Positions 7,800-16,459 of a DNA stretch of 64,000 nucleotides are shown piece by piece. The notes under the pieces are model-generated. The model was not told the origin of the DNA, searched no databases, and saw only the letters and a program-made list of their open reading frames with translations. The stretch spans positions 186,001 to 250,000 of the forward strand of contig NZ_CAMZOK010000003.1 of NCBI RefSeq assembly GCF_947331465.1. Reading direction: 5' to 3'. A program made the position numbers and the translations under genes. The DNA is from Shimia sp. Alg240-R146 (lineage in GTDB: Bacteria; Pseudomonadota; Alphaproteobacteria; Rhodobacterales; Rhodobacteraceae). Positions within the stretch are counted from its first letter, which is position 1, and every line of letters begins with the position of its first letter.

Positions 7800-9325
7800 A
7801 ACAGGGTACCCTGCTCAGGCGCATCCGGCTTCTTGGGCTTAGGCTTTGGTTTCGGCTTGGGTGTTACTGCTGCAGCCTCCACAACGGGTGCCACAACCGC
7901 ATCCTGCCCAACCTTAAGCCGCCCATCAACAAACTCGATTTCGATTTCACTGGCGCCGCCTGCTTGTACCGCAGTCCTCACGAGATCGCCGTCACCACGC
8001 ACGACCGCATAACCACGCTCCAGCGTCGCCCGATAGCTCAAAGTCTCGCGCATCCGGTCTGTTGCCGCCAGACGGTCCCCAAGTTTTTGAACCTGCCGCG
8101 TGCCCGCATCCGCCATACGGCGGCTCATGTCGGCTACTTTTTCCTTGCGACGCTCAATGTCGCGCGACAACCCCACCGGAGTCAGTCGATCGGCACGGCG
8201 TCCCAACGCCTCCCGCCGCGTCTCGATCATGCGCATCAGTGTGCTTGCCCGCAATGTGCCGCCTTTTTCAGACAAAACCACGCGACGGCTTTGCACCCCG
8301 GCTTGCAACGCCCGGGGCAGCGCGTCTCCGGCTCCATCCAATCTCTGACGTGGTGTCTGCAACAGCGCGTCCGCACGCGGCATCGCCCGCGACAGGTCGC
8401 GCAAACGCTGATCTCGCAGACTGAGCGCCTGTCCAAGACTGCGCGTCATCCGCGCGCCTTGCTCCTCGACCCATCCGGCGATTTCCAACCGCACCGGAAC
8501 CGCCAGTTCCGCCGCCGCAGTGGGCGTGGGCGCGCGTTTATCTGAGACAAAATCAATCAGCGTTGTATCAGTCTCGTGGCCAACCGCCGAAATCAACGGG
8601 ATGTCGGAGGCCGCCGCAGCGCGCGCCACGATCTCCTCGTTGAACCCCCAAAGGTCCTCGATCGAACCGCCACCGCGCGCCACAATGATCAAATCAGGCC
8701 GCGGCATCCCGCCGCCCGGTGTCATCTTGTTAAAGCCTGCAATCGCATTCGCCACTTGCGGTGCGCATTGCTCCCCCTGAACAGCCACTGGCCAGATCAT
8801 CACCTTGCGCGGGAACCGATCCCGCAATCGGTGCAGTATGTCGCGGATCACCGCCCCGCTGGGCGAGGTAACAACTCCGATGATTTCCGGCAGATACGGC
8901 AACGGCCGCTTGCGCCCCAGCTCAAACAGCCCCTCGGCCTGCAACATCGCCTTGCGCTTTTCCAGCATCGCCATCAGGGCGCCAACACCGGCAGGTTTCA
9001 GGTCTTCGACCACCAACTGATATTTGGATTGCCCCGGAAAGGTCGTCAGCCGCCCTGTGGCGACAACTTCCATGCCCTCTTCGGGTCGCGTTGCGACGCG
9101 TGCCGCGACACCTTTCCACATCACTGCGGCGATGACCGAGCGGTCATCTTTCAGATCAAGGTAAACATGCCCCGATCGCGGAAAAGACACCCGCCCGATC
9201 TCTCCCTTGATGCGCACATGAGAAAACTCGCCCTCGATCATGCGTTTGATCGCACCTGACAGCTCGGAAACACTGAATTCCGGGGCGTTTTCGCCCTCAA
9301 TCGGGTCGTCGATAAGGTCAGACAT
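7796..9325 (-). CDS. xseA: Exodeoxyribonuclease VII large subunit
   Basis: 509 residues. An N-terminal OB-fold (FSVSELSGAIKRMIEGEFSHVRIKGEIG, residues about 18-45) is followed by the catalytic XseA core, with VVTSPSGAVIRDI and LIIVARGGGSIEDLWGFN, and a long coiled-coil C-terminal domain. The far C-terminus is a Lys-Pro repeat ending GTLF. With XseB it degrades single-stranded DNA into short oligonucleotides during repair. Start at 9325 (MSDLIDD) is preferred since the conserved N-terminus begins there. It is divergent from purD with a 74-base spacer. xseB is not in the window. Confidence 0.95.
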   Translation of the reverse strand: MSDLIDDPIEGENAPEFSVSELSGAIKRMIEGEFSHVRIKGEIGRVSFPRSGHVYLDLKDDRSVIAAVMWKGVAARVATRPEEGMEVVATGRLTTFPGQSKYQLVVEDLKPAGVGALMAMLEKRKAMLQAEGLFELGRKRPLPYLPEIIGVVTSPSGAVIRDILHRLRDRFPRKVMIWPVAVQGEQCAPQVANAIAGFNKMTPGGGMPRPDLIIVARGGGSIEDLWGFNEEIVARAAAASDIPLISAVGHETDTTLIDFVSDKRAPTPTAAAELAVPVRLEIAGWVEEQGARMTRSLGQALSLRDQRLRDLSRAMPRADALLQTPRQRLDGAGDALPRALQAGVQSRRVVLSEKGGTLRASTLMRMIETRREALGRRADRLTPVGLSRDIERRKEKVADMSRRMADAGTRQVQKLGDRLAATDRMRETLSYRATLERGYAVVRGDGDLVRTAVQAGGASEIEIEFVDGRLKVGQDAVVAPVVEAAAVTPKPKPKPKPKKPDAPEQGTLF

Positions 9326-9399
9326 CTCGGCTCGCTTGTAAGAAGGCTCACCACAGCTTAGAACGCCCGCAACCGAAGGCCAAGCGGAAGGCGACACCT

Positions 9400-10662
9400 A
9401 TGAACATCCTCATCCTCGGCAGCGGCGGGCGCGAACACAGCCTCGCATGGGCGGTGATGCAAAACCCAAAGTGCGACAAGCTGATTGTGGCGCCCGGTAA
9501 TGCAGGTATTGCCCAGATCGCGGATTGCGCGTCCTTTGACATCGACGATGGTGGTGAGGTTGTCAATTTTGTCGCTGCCAACGCCATCGATTTTGTAATT
9601 ATTGGCCCCGAAGCCCCGCTGGCCAACGGTGTTGCGGACCGCCTGCGCGAAGCCGGCGTGCTGGTATTTGGCCCCTCTAAAGCAGCGGCGCGACTGGAGG
9701 CATCCAAAAGCTTCACCAAAGAAATTTGCGACGCCGCGAACGCGCCCACCGCCGGCTATGGCCATTTCTTAAACGCCGAGGCCGCCAAAGCCCATATCCG
9801 CAAGGAAGGCGCTCCGATTGTGGTGAAAGCCGACGGTCTGGCGGCGGGCAAAGGCGTGATTGTCGCGATGGACGAGCAGACCGCGCTGGACGCCGTTGAT
9901 GACATGTTCGGCGGCGCCTTTGGTGGCGCTGGCGCCGAAGTGGTGATCGAAGAATTCATGGAAGGCGAAGAAGCCTCCTTCTTTATTCTTTGTGACGGCA
10001 AAACCGCACTTCCGATTGGCACCGCACAAGACCACAAACGCGTCGGCGAAGGCGACACCGGCCCCAACACCGGCGGCATGGGCGCCTATTCTCCGGCACC
10101 GGTTCTGACCGATGAAATCGCGCAAAAAGCGCTGGATGAGATTGTGCAGCCGACGATCGACGAAATGGCCAAACGTGGCACACCGTATCAGGGTGTTCTT
10201 TATGTTGGCTTGATGATCAAGGACGGGCAGCCTCGTCTTGTGGAGTACAACGTGCGTTTTGGCGATCCTGAGTGCCAGGTCCTGATGATGCGCCTTGGCG
10301 CGCAGGCGTTTGATTTGATGCATGCCGCCGCCGAAGAACGCCTGCATGAAACACAGGTTAACTGGGCAGATGATCACGCGATCACCGTTGTGATGGCGGC
10401 GAATGGCTACCCCGGATCCTATGAAAAGGGGTCTGTGATTGGTGGCTTGGACGCGCTGACGGAAGACAGCAAAAACATGGTCTTCCATGCCGGCACAACC
10501 GCCAAGGACGGCGCGATCACCGCCACAGGTGGCCGGGTTCTGAATGTCACAGCACGCGGCGATAGCCTGCAAGAAGCCCGCGACCGTGCCTATGCGATGA
10601 TCGCCCAGGTCGACTGGACCGAAGGGTTTTACCGCGCGGACATCGGCTGGCGCGCGCTCTGA
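9400..10662 (+). CDS. purD: Phosphoribosylamine-glycine ligase (GAR synthetase)
   Basis: 420 residues, the usual PurD length. It begins MNILILGSGGREHSLAW (N-terminal domain), has the ATP-grasp segments VKADGLAAGKGVIVA and GEEASFFILCDG, the family signature RFGDPECQVLM, and the C-terminal RVLNVTARGDSLQEA...AY. It catalyses the second step of purine biosynthesis, joining 5-phosphoribosylamine to glycine with ATP in the cytoplasm. It stands alone, divergent from xseA, with no pur neighbours. A stem-loop follows the stop. Confidence 0.96.
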   Translation: MNILILGSGGREHSLAWAVMQNPKCDKLIVAPGNAGIAQIADCASFDIDDGGEVVNFVAANAIDFVIIGPEAPLANGVADRLREAGVLVFGPSKAAARLEASKSFTKEICDAANAPTAGYGHFLNAEAAKAHIRKEGAPIVVKADGLAAGKGVIVAMDEQTALDAVDDMFGGAFGGAGAEVVIEEFMEGEEASFFILCDGKTALPIGTAQDHKRVGEGDTGPNTGGMGAYSPAPVLTDEIAQKALDEIVQPTIDEMAKRGTPYQGVLYVGLMIKDGQPRLVEYNVRFGDPECQVLMMRLGAQAFDLMHAAAEERLHETQVNWADDHAITVVMAANGYPGSYEKGSVIGGLDALTEDSKNMVFHAGTTAKDGAITATGGRVLNVTARGDSLQEARDRAYAMIAQVDWTEGFYRADIGWRAL

Positions 10663-10664
10663 CA

Positions 10665-10709
10665 TAGGGTATTTCTGCGGGCGTTGCACGGACGTCGCCC
10701 GCACCCTAT
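10665..10709. other. Imperfect long hairpin after purD
   Basis: Nested inverted repeats: ATAGGGT (10665-10671) with ACCCTAT (10703-10709), and TGCGGGCG (10676-10683) with CGCCCGCA (10696-10703). There is no clear U-tract, but the position directly after the purD stop suggests a 3' processing or termination structure. Confidence 0.4.
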
Positions 10710-10736
10710 TCTCCGCCACAAGACGGGGGAGACGTC

Positions 10737-11348
10737 ATGACCAAATCAGTAGATCAAGCCTATGCGGACGGCGATTTCGTCGAGCTGGCGTTTTCCTTTG
10801 CGCCGGTGGGCATCGTTGTGACGGAAAACCGTGTGATCCGCGATTGCAATGACACTTTCGCTGACATGTTCCGCTACGAACGTGCCACGCTCAAAGACAG
10901 CACCTTTGCCACGCTTTATCCCACACAGGAAGAATTCGCCAACATCCGAAATCGCGGCGTGCAGGAGCTGCGCGAAAGCAACTTTTATTGGGACGAGCGC
11001 GTCATGATGCGACGTGGCGGCGAGATGTTCTGGTGCCGCGTCCGCGGGCATACGTTTACGCCGGACGAGCCGCTGCAACGCGCAGTTTGGAGCTTTGCCG
11101 ACATTTCCGACACCCGCCCTTACCAACCGCTCACCCGTCGCGAACGCGAAGTGTTTTCGCTTTTGGCTGAAGGTCTCACGTCCAAGGAAATCGCGCTAAA
11201 GCTCGAGATGAGCAATCGCACCGTTGAGGTGCATCGCGGCAAACTGCTTAAGAAGTTTGGCGTCAGCAACACGGCAAGTCTGTTTCAGTCGCTTGGCGCC
11301 ATCGGCACGCGCCACATCTATTCTGCCAGCGACGGCACCGTCCGATAG
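10737..11348 (+). CDS. PAS domain LuxR-family transcriptional regulator
   Basis: 203 residues. A PAS fold covers about residues 14-125 (APVGIVVTENRVIRDCN, then VRGHTFTP and WSFADISDTRP). A GerE/LuxR DNA-binding domain covers about 132-190 (LTRREREVFSLLAEGLTSKE, NRTVEVHRGKLLKKFGV). There is no receiver phosphorylation domain, so input is presumably sensed by the PAS domain itself (ligand, redox or partner protein). The start is preceded by GGGGGAGA. It stands alone between purD and a hairpin. Targets are not evident. Confidence 0.85.
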   Translation: MTKSVDQAYADGDFVELAFSFAPVGIVVTENRVIRDCNDTFADMFRYERATLKDSTFATLYPTQEEFANIRNRGVQELRESNFYWDERVMMRRGGEMFWCRVRGHTFTPDEPLQRAVWSFADISDTRPYQPLTRREREVFSLLAEGLTSKEIALKLEMSNRTVEVHRGKLLKKFGVSNTASLFQSLGAIGTRHIYSASDGTVR

Positions 11349-11352
11349 GGAC

Positions 11353-11374
11353 GCCGAGGGGCCAGCCCCTCGGC
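11353..11374. other. Perfect 9-bp hairpin, followed by a CCCGGGATATTT element
   Basis: GCCGAGGGG / CCCCTCGGC with loop CCAG, 4 bases after the PAS-LuxR stop. It has no U-tract. About 20 bases further on is TACCCCGGGATATTTCTGGC, similar to an element after truA near 53967. Confidence 0.5.
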
Positions 11375-11422
11375 CACTGCTGTGCAGTGTCTATACCCCG
11401 GGATATTTCTGGCAAAAGGAAT

Positions 11423-12261
11423 TCAGTTGGACCCGCAATTCAGCGCGGCTTGCAACGCGTTTTGGCCGGTGAAGCCACCAAGCGGCTCGGTCATTAGACG
11501 TTTGCCGTCAAATCGCGTCGCCATGACCTTTTGCCAGTTGGCGTCTACCGTGATCATTTCGGACCCGGTGCCGCAGTCTCGTATTCCGCCGGAAATGAAA
11601 TCCTCGCCGATGCGATGATTGGTCAGCCCTTTTTGGTTGGCGACCTCCGTGAGCTTGCCGCTCTTAAAGCGCCAAACACGCAGTGTTTTGGCCAAATGCG
11701 GCCTGTCGATGTAAGCGATCTCAATGTGGCCATCACCATCCAGATCAGCGGCACCAATGGGCGCCAGCCAACGGTTCTTGCGACCTATATAAGGTGTTGT
11801 GGCGAGAAGTTTCAGGTCAGATACTTCGCCGCGACCTTCGAACCCATAAACAGCAATCTGAGCACCCTTGTTGATGTGGCTGCGAACTGTAACAATCTCG
11901 AGCACCCCATCGCGGTCAAGGTCAACAAGTCGCGGGGCTACGTCCTCAAAAACGTGGCTGGTATCTAAAGTAATTTCGCTGTCACAAAAACCGGCATTTG
12001 GCCCCTCAACAAGAAGTGTCTCCGGCTCCAGCGCATCTCCCAGAACCCCATGGCTGTAGCGCCGTGTAAGGTTGGCATAGGCCGCGTGCGTCTGTCTCTG
12101 CTGCACCATGGATGCCGGAATGGCGCCTGTGCGTTTGAAAAGATCAATCTCACAAGCCAATACGCCAGAACCGCCAGCCAGCAACACCGACGCCGCCAGC
12201 CACGCGCGACGGACAAAACCGCGCATCAGGCGCAACGTTTGATGCCGCGCCCTGCCAATCA

Positions 12262-12262
<1 letters not shown>
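11423..12262 (-). CDS. Exported FG-GAP/VCBS repeat protein
   Basis: 279 residues. The basic N-terminus with a hydrophobic stretch (AWLAASVLLAGGSGVLAC) is a signal peptide or membrane anchor. Two FG-GAP calcium-loop motifs are visible, DLDRDGVLEIV (near 118) and DLDGDGHIEIAYID (near 178), which indicate a partial beta-propeller of integrin-alpha type. It is likely periplasmic. The start codon overlaps the stop of the upstream ferredoxin gene (TGATG), so translation is coupled. Function is unknown. Confidence 0.8.
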
Positions 12263-12627
<365 letters not shown>

Positions 12628-12678
12628 TCAAGCGATCCGCCTCCCGCCACCCCCTTTTGCGACGCAAGGCCTGTCCCC

Positions 12679-12711
12679 TTGCGACAAAGTTCATTTGTTC
12701 TATATTTGTTC
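12679..12711 (+). promoter_or_regulatory. Predicted promoter with an alphaproteobacterial LexA box
   Basis: GTTC TATATTT GTTC at 12697-12711 matches exactly the alphaproteobacterial SOS operator GTTC-N7-GTTC. It overlaps a plausible -10 (TATATT, 12701-12706) placed 16 bases after a -35-like TTGCGA (12679-12684). A third GTTC is at 12689-12692. The ATG of the next gene begins 2 bases after the box, so the transcript would be leaderless or nearly so. The operator match is direct; promoter use is inferred. Confidence 0.75.
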
Positions 12712-12712
12712 C

Positions 12713-13069
12713 ATGACCAAGGCGATCACATCTGCGTGGCCCAGGCCGCCTGCGGCTTTGGCGGCCTCCCGATTGGGCGAACCGCCCAACGGCGCCCGTG
12801 TGACCGTTGCGGGGTTGGTGATTCTCCGTCAGCGCCCCGGCACAGCCAAGGGCGTGATTTTCATCACGCTCGAGGATGAGACGGGCGTGGTGAATGTCAT
12901 CGTCTGGCGAAAGCTATATGATGCCTTCCGCCGCGCGGTGATTGCCGGACGCCTGCTGCGTGTCACCGGCCGCATCCAGCGCGAAAACAACGTCACTCAC
13001 CTGATTGCCGAACGGGTCGACGATATTTCCCCCATGCTGGACAGCCTGCTGGTGCCACAAGACAGCTGA
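12713..13069 (+). CDS. Orphan C-terminal OB-fold fragment of error-prone DNA polymerase DnaE2
   Basis: 118 residues that match only the extreme C-terminus of DnaE2: the stretch GARVTVAGLVILRQRPGTAKGV, then FITLEDETGVVNVIVW, RLLRVTGRIQRENNVTHLIAE and RVDDISPML is that protein's OB-fold domain. The full enzyme is about 1000-1100 residues, and the polymerase, PHP and HhH parts are absent. A LexA box sits immediately before the ATG, where the imuA-imuB-dnaE2 SOS cassette would be controlled, and there is no Shine-Dalgarno sequence. It is either the scar of an internal deletion of that cassette or a retained stand-alone domain. The frame is intact and ends in a stop after QDS. Confidence 0.7.
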   Translation: MTKAITSAWPRPPAALAASRLGEPPNGARVTVAGLVILRQRPGTAKGVIFITLEDETGVVNVIVWRKLYDAFRRAVIAGRLLRVTGRIQRENNVTHLIAERVDDISPMLDSLLVPQDS

Positions 13070-13140
13070 GGCTTTTGACCGCGCCCAAAACACGCTACAA
13101 GGAAAACAAGAAAAACACGCCTTGAGCGCGAGGCACGAGC

Positions 13141-13683
13141 ATGACACGCCTGATCGCCCCATTTGTGGCACTCGCCCTGCTGGCCACAGCAGGCTGCGAG
13201 GAGACGATCTCGGACCCGCCATATCTGGCGGCTTGGTCCGAGCCCGAGATCGTGCGCGCAGAGGACCCGAGAGCGCCGCCCAATGCCCGTCCCGGAAGCT
13301 GCTGGGGTCGCGACGTGACGCCGGCTGTTTTGGAAACCGTAACAGAACAGATCATGGTGCAACCGCCCGAGGTCCTAGCGGACGGAACCGTCATCAGCCC
13401 GGGCATTTTCCGTACGGAACAACAGCAACGCATCGTCAAGGAACGCCGCGAAACCTGGTTCGAAACGCCTTGCCCGCACATTTGGACAGAGGAGTTCACC
13501 GCCTCAGTTCAACGCGCGCTCAAGGTACGTGGATTGTTTTTTGGAACAGTTACGGGCATCCACGACACCCGCACCCGCGCGGCCATCCGGCGGTATCAAA
13601 AAGCGGGTGGTCTTGATAGCGTGATATTGTCGTTGGAAAGCGCGCGACGCCTTGGCCTCGTCGCGGTGGAGCGCGAAGAATAG
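13141..13683 (+). CDS. Lipoprotein with peptidoglycan-binding domain
   Basis: 180 residues. A lipoprotein signal with lipobox LATAGC (cysteine at 19) is clear. The C-terminal part (about 118-175) is a peptidoglycan_binding_1-like module: VQRALKVRGLFFGTVTG, DTRTRAAIRRYQ. The central region (residues 40-115) is unassigned. It is probably anchored in the inner or outer membrane facing the cell wall. It is convergent with degP, whose terminator lies between them. Specific function is unknown. Confidence 0.8.
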   Translation: MTRLIAPFVALALLATAGCEETISDPPYLAAWSEPEIVRAEDPRAPPNARPGSCWGRDVTPAVLETVTEQIMVQPPEVLADGTVISPGIFRTEQQQRIVKERRETWFETPCPHIWTEEFTASVQRALKVRGLFFGTVTGIHDTRTRAAIRRYQKAGGLDSVILSLESARRLGLVAVEREE

Positions 13684-13700
13684 CGCTCCCCATCGGGAAA

Positions 13701-13726
13701 AGAAAAAGGGCGCAACCGGCGCCCTT
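13701..13726 (-). terminator. Rho-independent terminator of degP
   Basis: The core stem GGGCGC / GCGCCC is extended by AA/TT, with loop AACCG, and on the minus strand is followed by TTTTTC. It lies 27 bases beyond the degP stop and could also work weakly for the convergent lipoprotein gene. Confidence 0.75.
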
Positions 13727-13752
13727 GATCAATCTCAAAATCGCTCACGCAA

Positions 13753-15222
13753 TCAGTCTACGATAGACAGCGCCACAAAACGGGGCTCACCAGCACGACG
13801 TACCAGTAGCAACACGGATTTCCGTCCAGCCTCTCGCACCTCGTCAATGCGGGCCTCAAAGTCACCCACGGACCGAAGTTTTTGATGGCTGGCTTCTGTC
13901 AGAACATCGCCCGCGCGCAAGCCTTTTTCATAGGCTTTGGAGCTCTCGTCGACGCTTTTGACCACAAGCCCCTCCAGGTCATCAGATCCGCCCAACTCCT
14001 CGCGCAACGCGTCATTCAGAGGCGTCACGGTGAGACCAAGCAGTTCTTTTTCGACGGGTTCGTCCTCAACCTCCGGGACCGGCTGGCTGGCGGGTACCGC
14101 GCCTTCTGCTTCCTCACGACGACCAAGGGTGACCTGCAAGGTCACTTCTTCACCGCCACGCAGCACAATCACATCAACCGCTTTGCCAACTGTGGTGTTG
14201 CCCACGCGACGCACCAGCGCACGCACATCCGCGACACTGGCGCCATCAAACGTCATGATAACGTCTCCGGCCTGCATTCCTGCATCCATCGCTGGGCCTT
14301 CCGGCACATCCGTGACCATAGCGCCAGATGCCGTTTCCAGCCCGTCAACCGCTTCGACCATGTCCTCGGTTACGTTTTGAATGCGTACACCCAGCCAGCC
14401 ACGACGGGTTTCACCGTATTCCTGCAACTGCGCGACCACCCGTGTCACCACGTTTGACGCCATCGAAAAGCCGATACCGATGGAGCCGCCATTTGGCGAC
14501 AGAATCGCGGTGTTCACACCAATCACGTCGCCATTCATATTGAACAACGGCCCACCTGAGTTGCCGCGGTTGATCGCAGCGTCGGTCTGAATGTAGTCGT
14601 CATAGCTGCCCGAAAGCGCCCTATTGCGTGCCGACACGATACCGGAGGAGACCGAAAAACCCTGCCCGAGCGGGTTGCCCATCGCCAGAACCCAATCGCC
14701 AACCCGTGCGGTGTCACTGTCACCAAATTCAACGAACTTCAGCGGCTCATCGCTTTCGACCTTCAGCAACGCAATATCCGTGTTGGGATCGGTGCCGATC
14801 ACTTTGGCAGGCAATTCATCGCCTTCAAAAAATTCAATCAGGATCTCGTCCGCGCCCTCGATCACGTGGTTATTTGTCACCACATACCCGTCCGCTGAAA
14901 TCACAAAGCCCGATCCCAAGGCAGAGGTGCGCCGCGGGCGGTCGCTGTTGCCTTGACGGTCTTGGAATTCACGGAAGAAATCCTCAAACGGCGATCCTTC
15001 GGGCACAATGCCTTGCGGGCCTGTGCGGCCTTCGACCACCGTAGAGGTCGTGATGTTGACCACGGACGGGCTGATCTGCTCGGCCAGATCGGCAAAGCTG
15101 TCCGGGCGCGCTTGCGCCGCCAAAGTTTGAAACAGCACCGCAGCAGTCGCCAAAACGGCCACCATCATCGCGCGCAGCGCTGCGCCTTGTGCCATTTGCA
15201 TGGGAAATGCCTTCGAAATCAC
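13753..15222 (-). CDS. degP: Do-family periplasmic serine protease/chaperone
   Basis: 489 residues. Signal peptide (ALRAMMVAVLATAAVLFQ...AQARP), trypsin-like domain with the triad His (VTNNHVIEGADE), Asp (NTDIALLKVE) and Ser (INRGNSGGPLFN), then two PDZ domains. It degrades or refolds damaged envelope proteins. I place the start at a GTG at 15222 since AAGGAGAT lies 7 bases before it and the sequence then runs directly into the signal peptide; longer frames have no ribosome site. It follows hflKC-DUF2065 on the same strand after a 169-base gap, so it may have its own stress-responsive promoter. Confidence 0.93.
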   Translation of the reverse strand: MISKAFPMQMAQGAALRAMMVAVLATAAVLFQTLAAQARPDSFADLAEQISPSVVNITTSTVVEGRTGPQGIVPEGSPFEDFFREFQDRQGNSDRPRRTSALGSGFVISADGYVVTNNHVIEGADEILIEFFEGDELPAKVIGTDPNTDIALLKVESDEPLKFVEFGDSDTARVGDWVLAMGNPLGQGFSVSSGIVSARNRALSGSYDDYIQTDAAINRGNSGGPLFNMNGDVIGVNTAILSPNGGSIGIGFSMASNVVTRVVAQLQEYGETRRGWLGVRIQNVTEDMVEAVDGLETASGAMVTDVPEGPAMDAGMQAGDVIMTFDGASVADVRALVRRVGNTTVGKAVDVIVLRGGEEVTLQVTLGRREEAEGAVPASQPVPEVEDEPVEKELLGLTVTPLNDALREELGGSDDLEGLVVKSVDESSKAYEKGLRAGDVLTEASHQKLRSVGDFEARIDEVREAGRKSVLLLVRRAGEPRFVALSIVD

Positions 15223-15391
15223 GTTGGATCTCCTTGTTATTAGAAACCTGAGGATGGGGCTGCCCCCAAACCGTTGGTGCAAAGAATGGGGCTTTGGTTT
15301 GGTAAGTGCAACAGGCGCCACATCGCATGTTCACAATTGCGCGTGACCATTCTGTGAATTTGGTAAACTCAACATTCGCAATATGGCTGGC

Positions 15392-15586
15392 TCAGACGCC
15401 CAGAGATTTGGCCACCCAAACAAAGATTATCCCGGCAATCACTGCCAGCAATCCAAGTGTGCGCCTCTGGCCCTCGGGCAGCGACCGAAGCATCGCAAGC
15501 AGGTCTTCAACGACAGAAGGGGCCAGTACATAGACCAGCCCCTCCACAATCATTACAAGCCCTATCGCATAAAGCGCGACGGCCAT
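15392..15586 (-). CDS. DUF2065 small membrane protein
   Basis: 64 residues with two transmembrane helices (ALYAIGLVMIVEGLVYVLAP and TLGLLAVIAGIIFVWVAKSL) separated by a short RSLPEGQRR loop, the exact layout of DUF2065 (YjeT-like). The start ATG overlaps the hflC stop by one base, so it is translationally coupled to hflKC, the context known for this family. It may be an accessory of the HflKC-FtsH complex, but no function is proven. Confidence 0.85.
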   Translation of the reverse strand: MAVALYAIGLVMIVEGLVYVLAPSVVEDLLAMLRSLPEGQRRTLGLLAVIAGIIFVWVAKSLGV

Positions 15587-16458
15587 CAGTTCCGACCTTG
15601 ATCGCTCTTCAGGTAGTCAAAGAAGTCGTTGTCAGGCGACATCACAATGGATGAGTTGCCGGACTTCAAAGCACCACGATAGGCGTTAAGTGACCGATAA
15701 AATGCGAAGAACTCAGGATCTGCACCATAGGCAGTCGCAAAGATCGCGTTGCGTGCCGCATCGGCCTCACCTCGGATGATCTCGGACTGACGGTTGGCGT
15801 CAGATTCCAGTTCAACAACGGTACGATCCGCTTGCGCACGCACGCGCTGCGCGGCTTCGTCACCACGCGCGATTTCGTCCGCGGCTTCGCGTTCACGCTC
15901 AGCGCGCATCCGGTTGAACGTCGCTTCAAGGTTGGCCTGTGGCAAATCGGTGCGCTTCAAACGCACATCGACCACTTCCAGACCCAGCGCACGCGCTTCG
16001 GTGATCGCATTGTCACGAATGCGGTTCATCAGCGACACACGATCGGTCGACAGGACCGAATCTGAGCGTACAGAACCAAGCACCTCACGCGTTTGCGAGC
16101 GCAGGATGCTGTCCAAACGGCCTTCGGCAGACTGAATGCCACCGGCACCAACCGCTTGACGGAACTGGGTCACGTCAGCAATCCGATACCGTGCAAAGGC
16201 GTCCACGATCAAACGGCGATCATCCAGAGGTGTGACCTCAAGTGGTCCCACTTCGCGGCTCAGGATACGGTCGTCATAGCGAACCACTTCCTGAATCACC
16301 GGGATTTTAAACGCCAGACCGGGCTCCTCTTTGACCGTGACAACACGACCAAATTGCAGGACCAGTGCCTTTTCACGCTCATCCACGATGAACACGCTCG
16401 ACAACGCACCGGCGACCAAAATCACCAGAAGGGGCAGTAGATAAGTCGCTCTCCGCAT
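15586..16458 (-). CDS. hflC: FtsH protease modulator HflC
   Basis: 290 residues. An N-terminal transmembrane anchor (LLPLLVILVAGALSSVFIV) is followed by a stomatin/prohibitin SPFH domain (VDEREKALVLQFGRVV; EREREAADEIARGDEAAQRV). With HflK it forms a large periplasmic-facing ring around the FtsH protease at the inner membrane. It starts one base after the hflK stop. The C-terminal MSPDNDFFDYLKS is typical of HflC. Confidence 0.95.
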   Translation of the reverse strand: MRRATYLLPLLVILVAGALSSVFIVDEREKALVLQFGRVVTVKEEPGLAFKIPVIQEVVRYDDRILSREVGPLEVTPLDDRRLIVDAFARYRIADVTQFRQAVGAGGIQSAEGRLDSILRSQTREVLGSVRSDSVLSTDRVSLMNRIRDNAITEARALGLEVVDVRLKRTDLPQANLEATFNRMRAEREREAADEIARGDEAAQRVRAQADRTVVELESDANRQSEIIRGEADAARNAIFATAYGADPEFFAFYRSLNAYRGALKSGNSSIVMSPDNDFFDYLKSDQGRN

Positions 16459-16459
16459 C

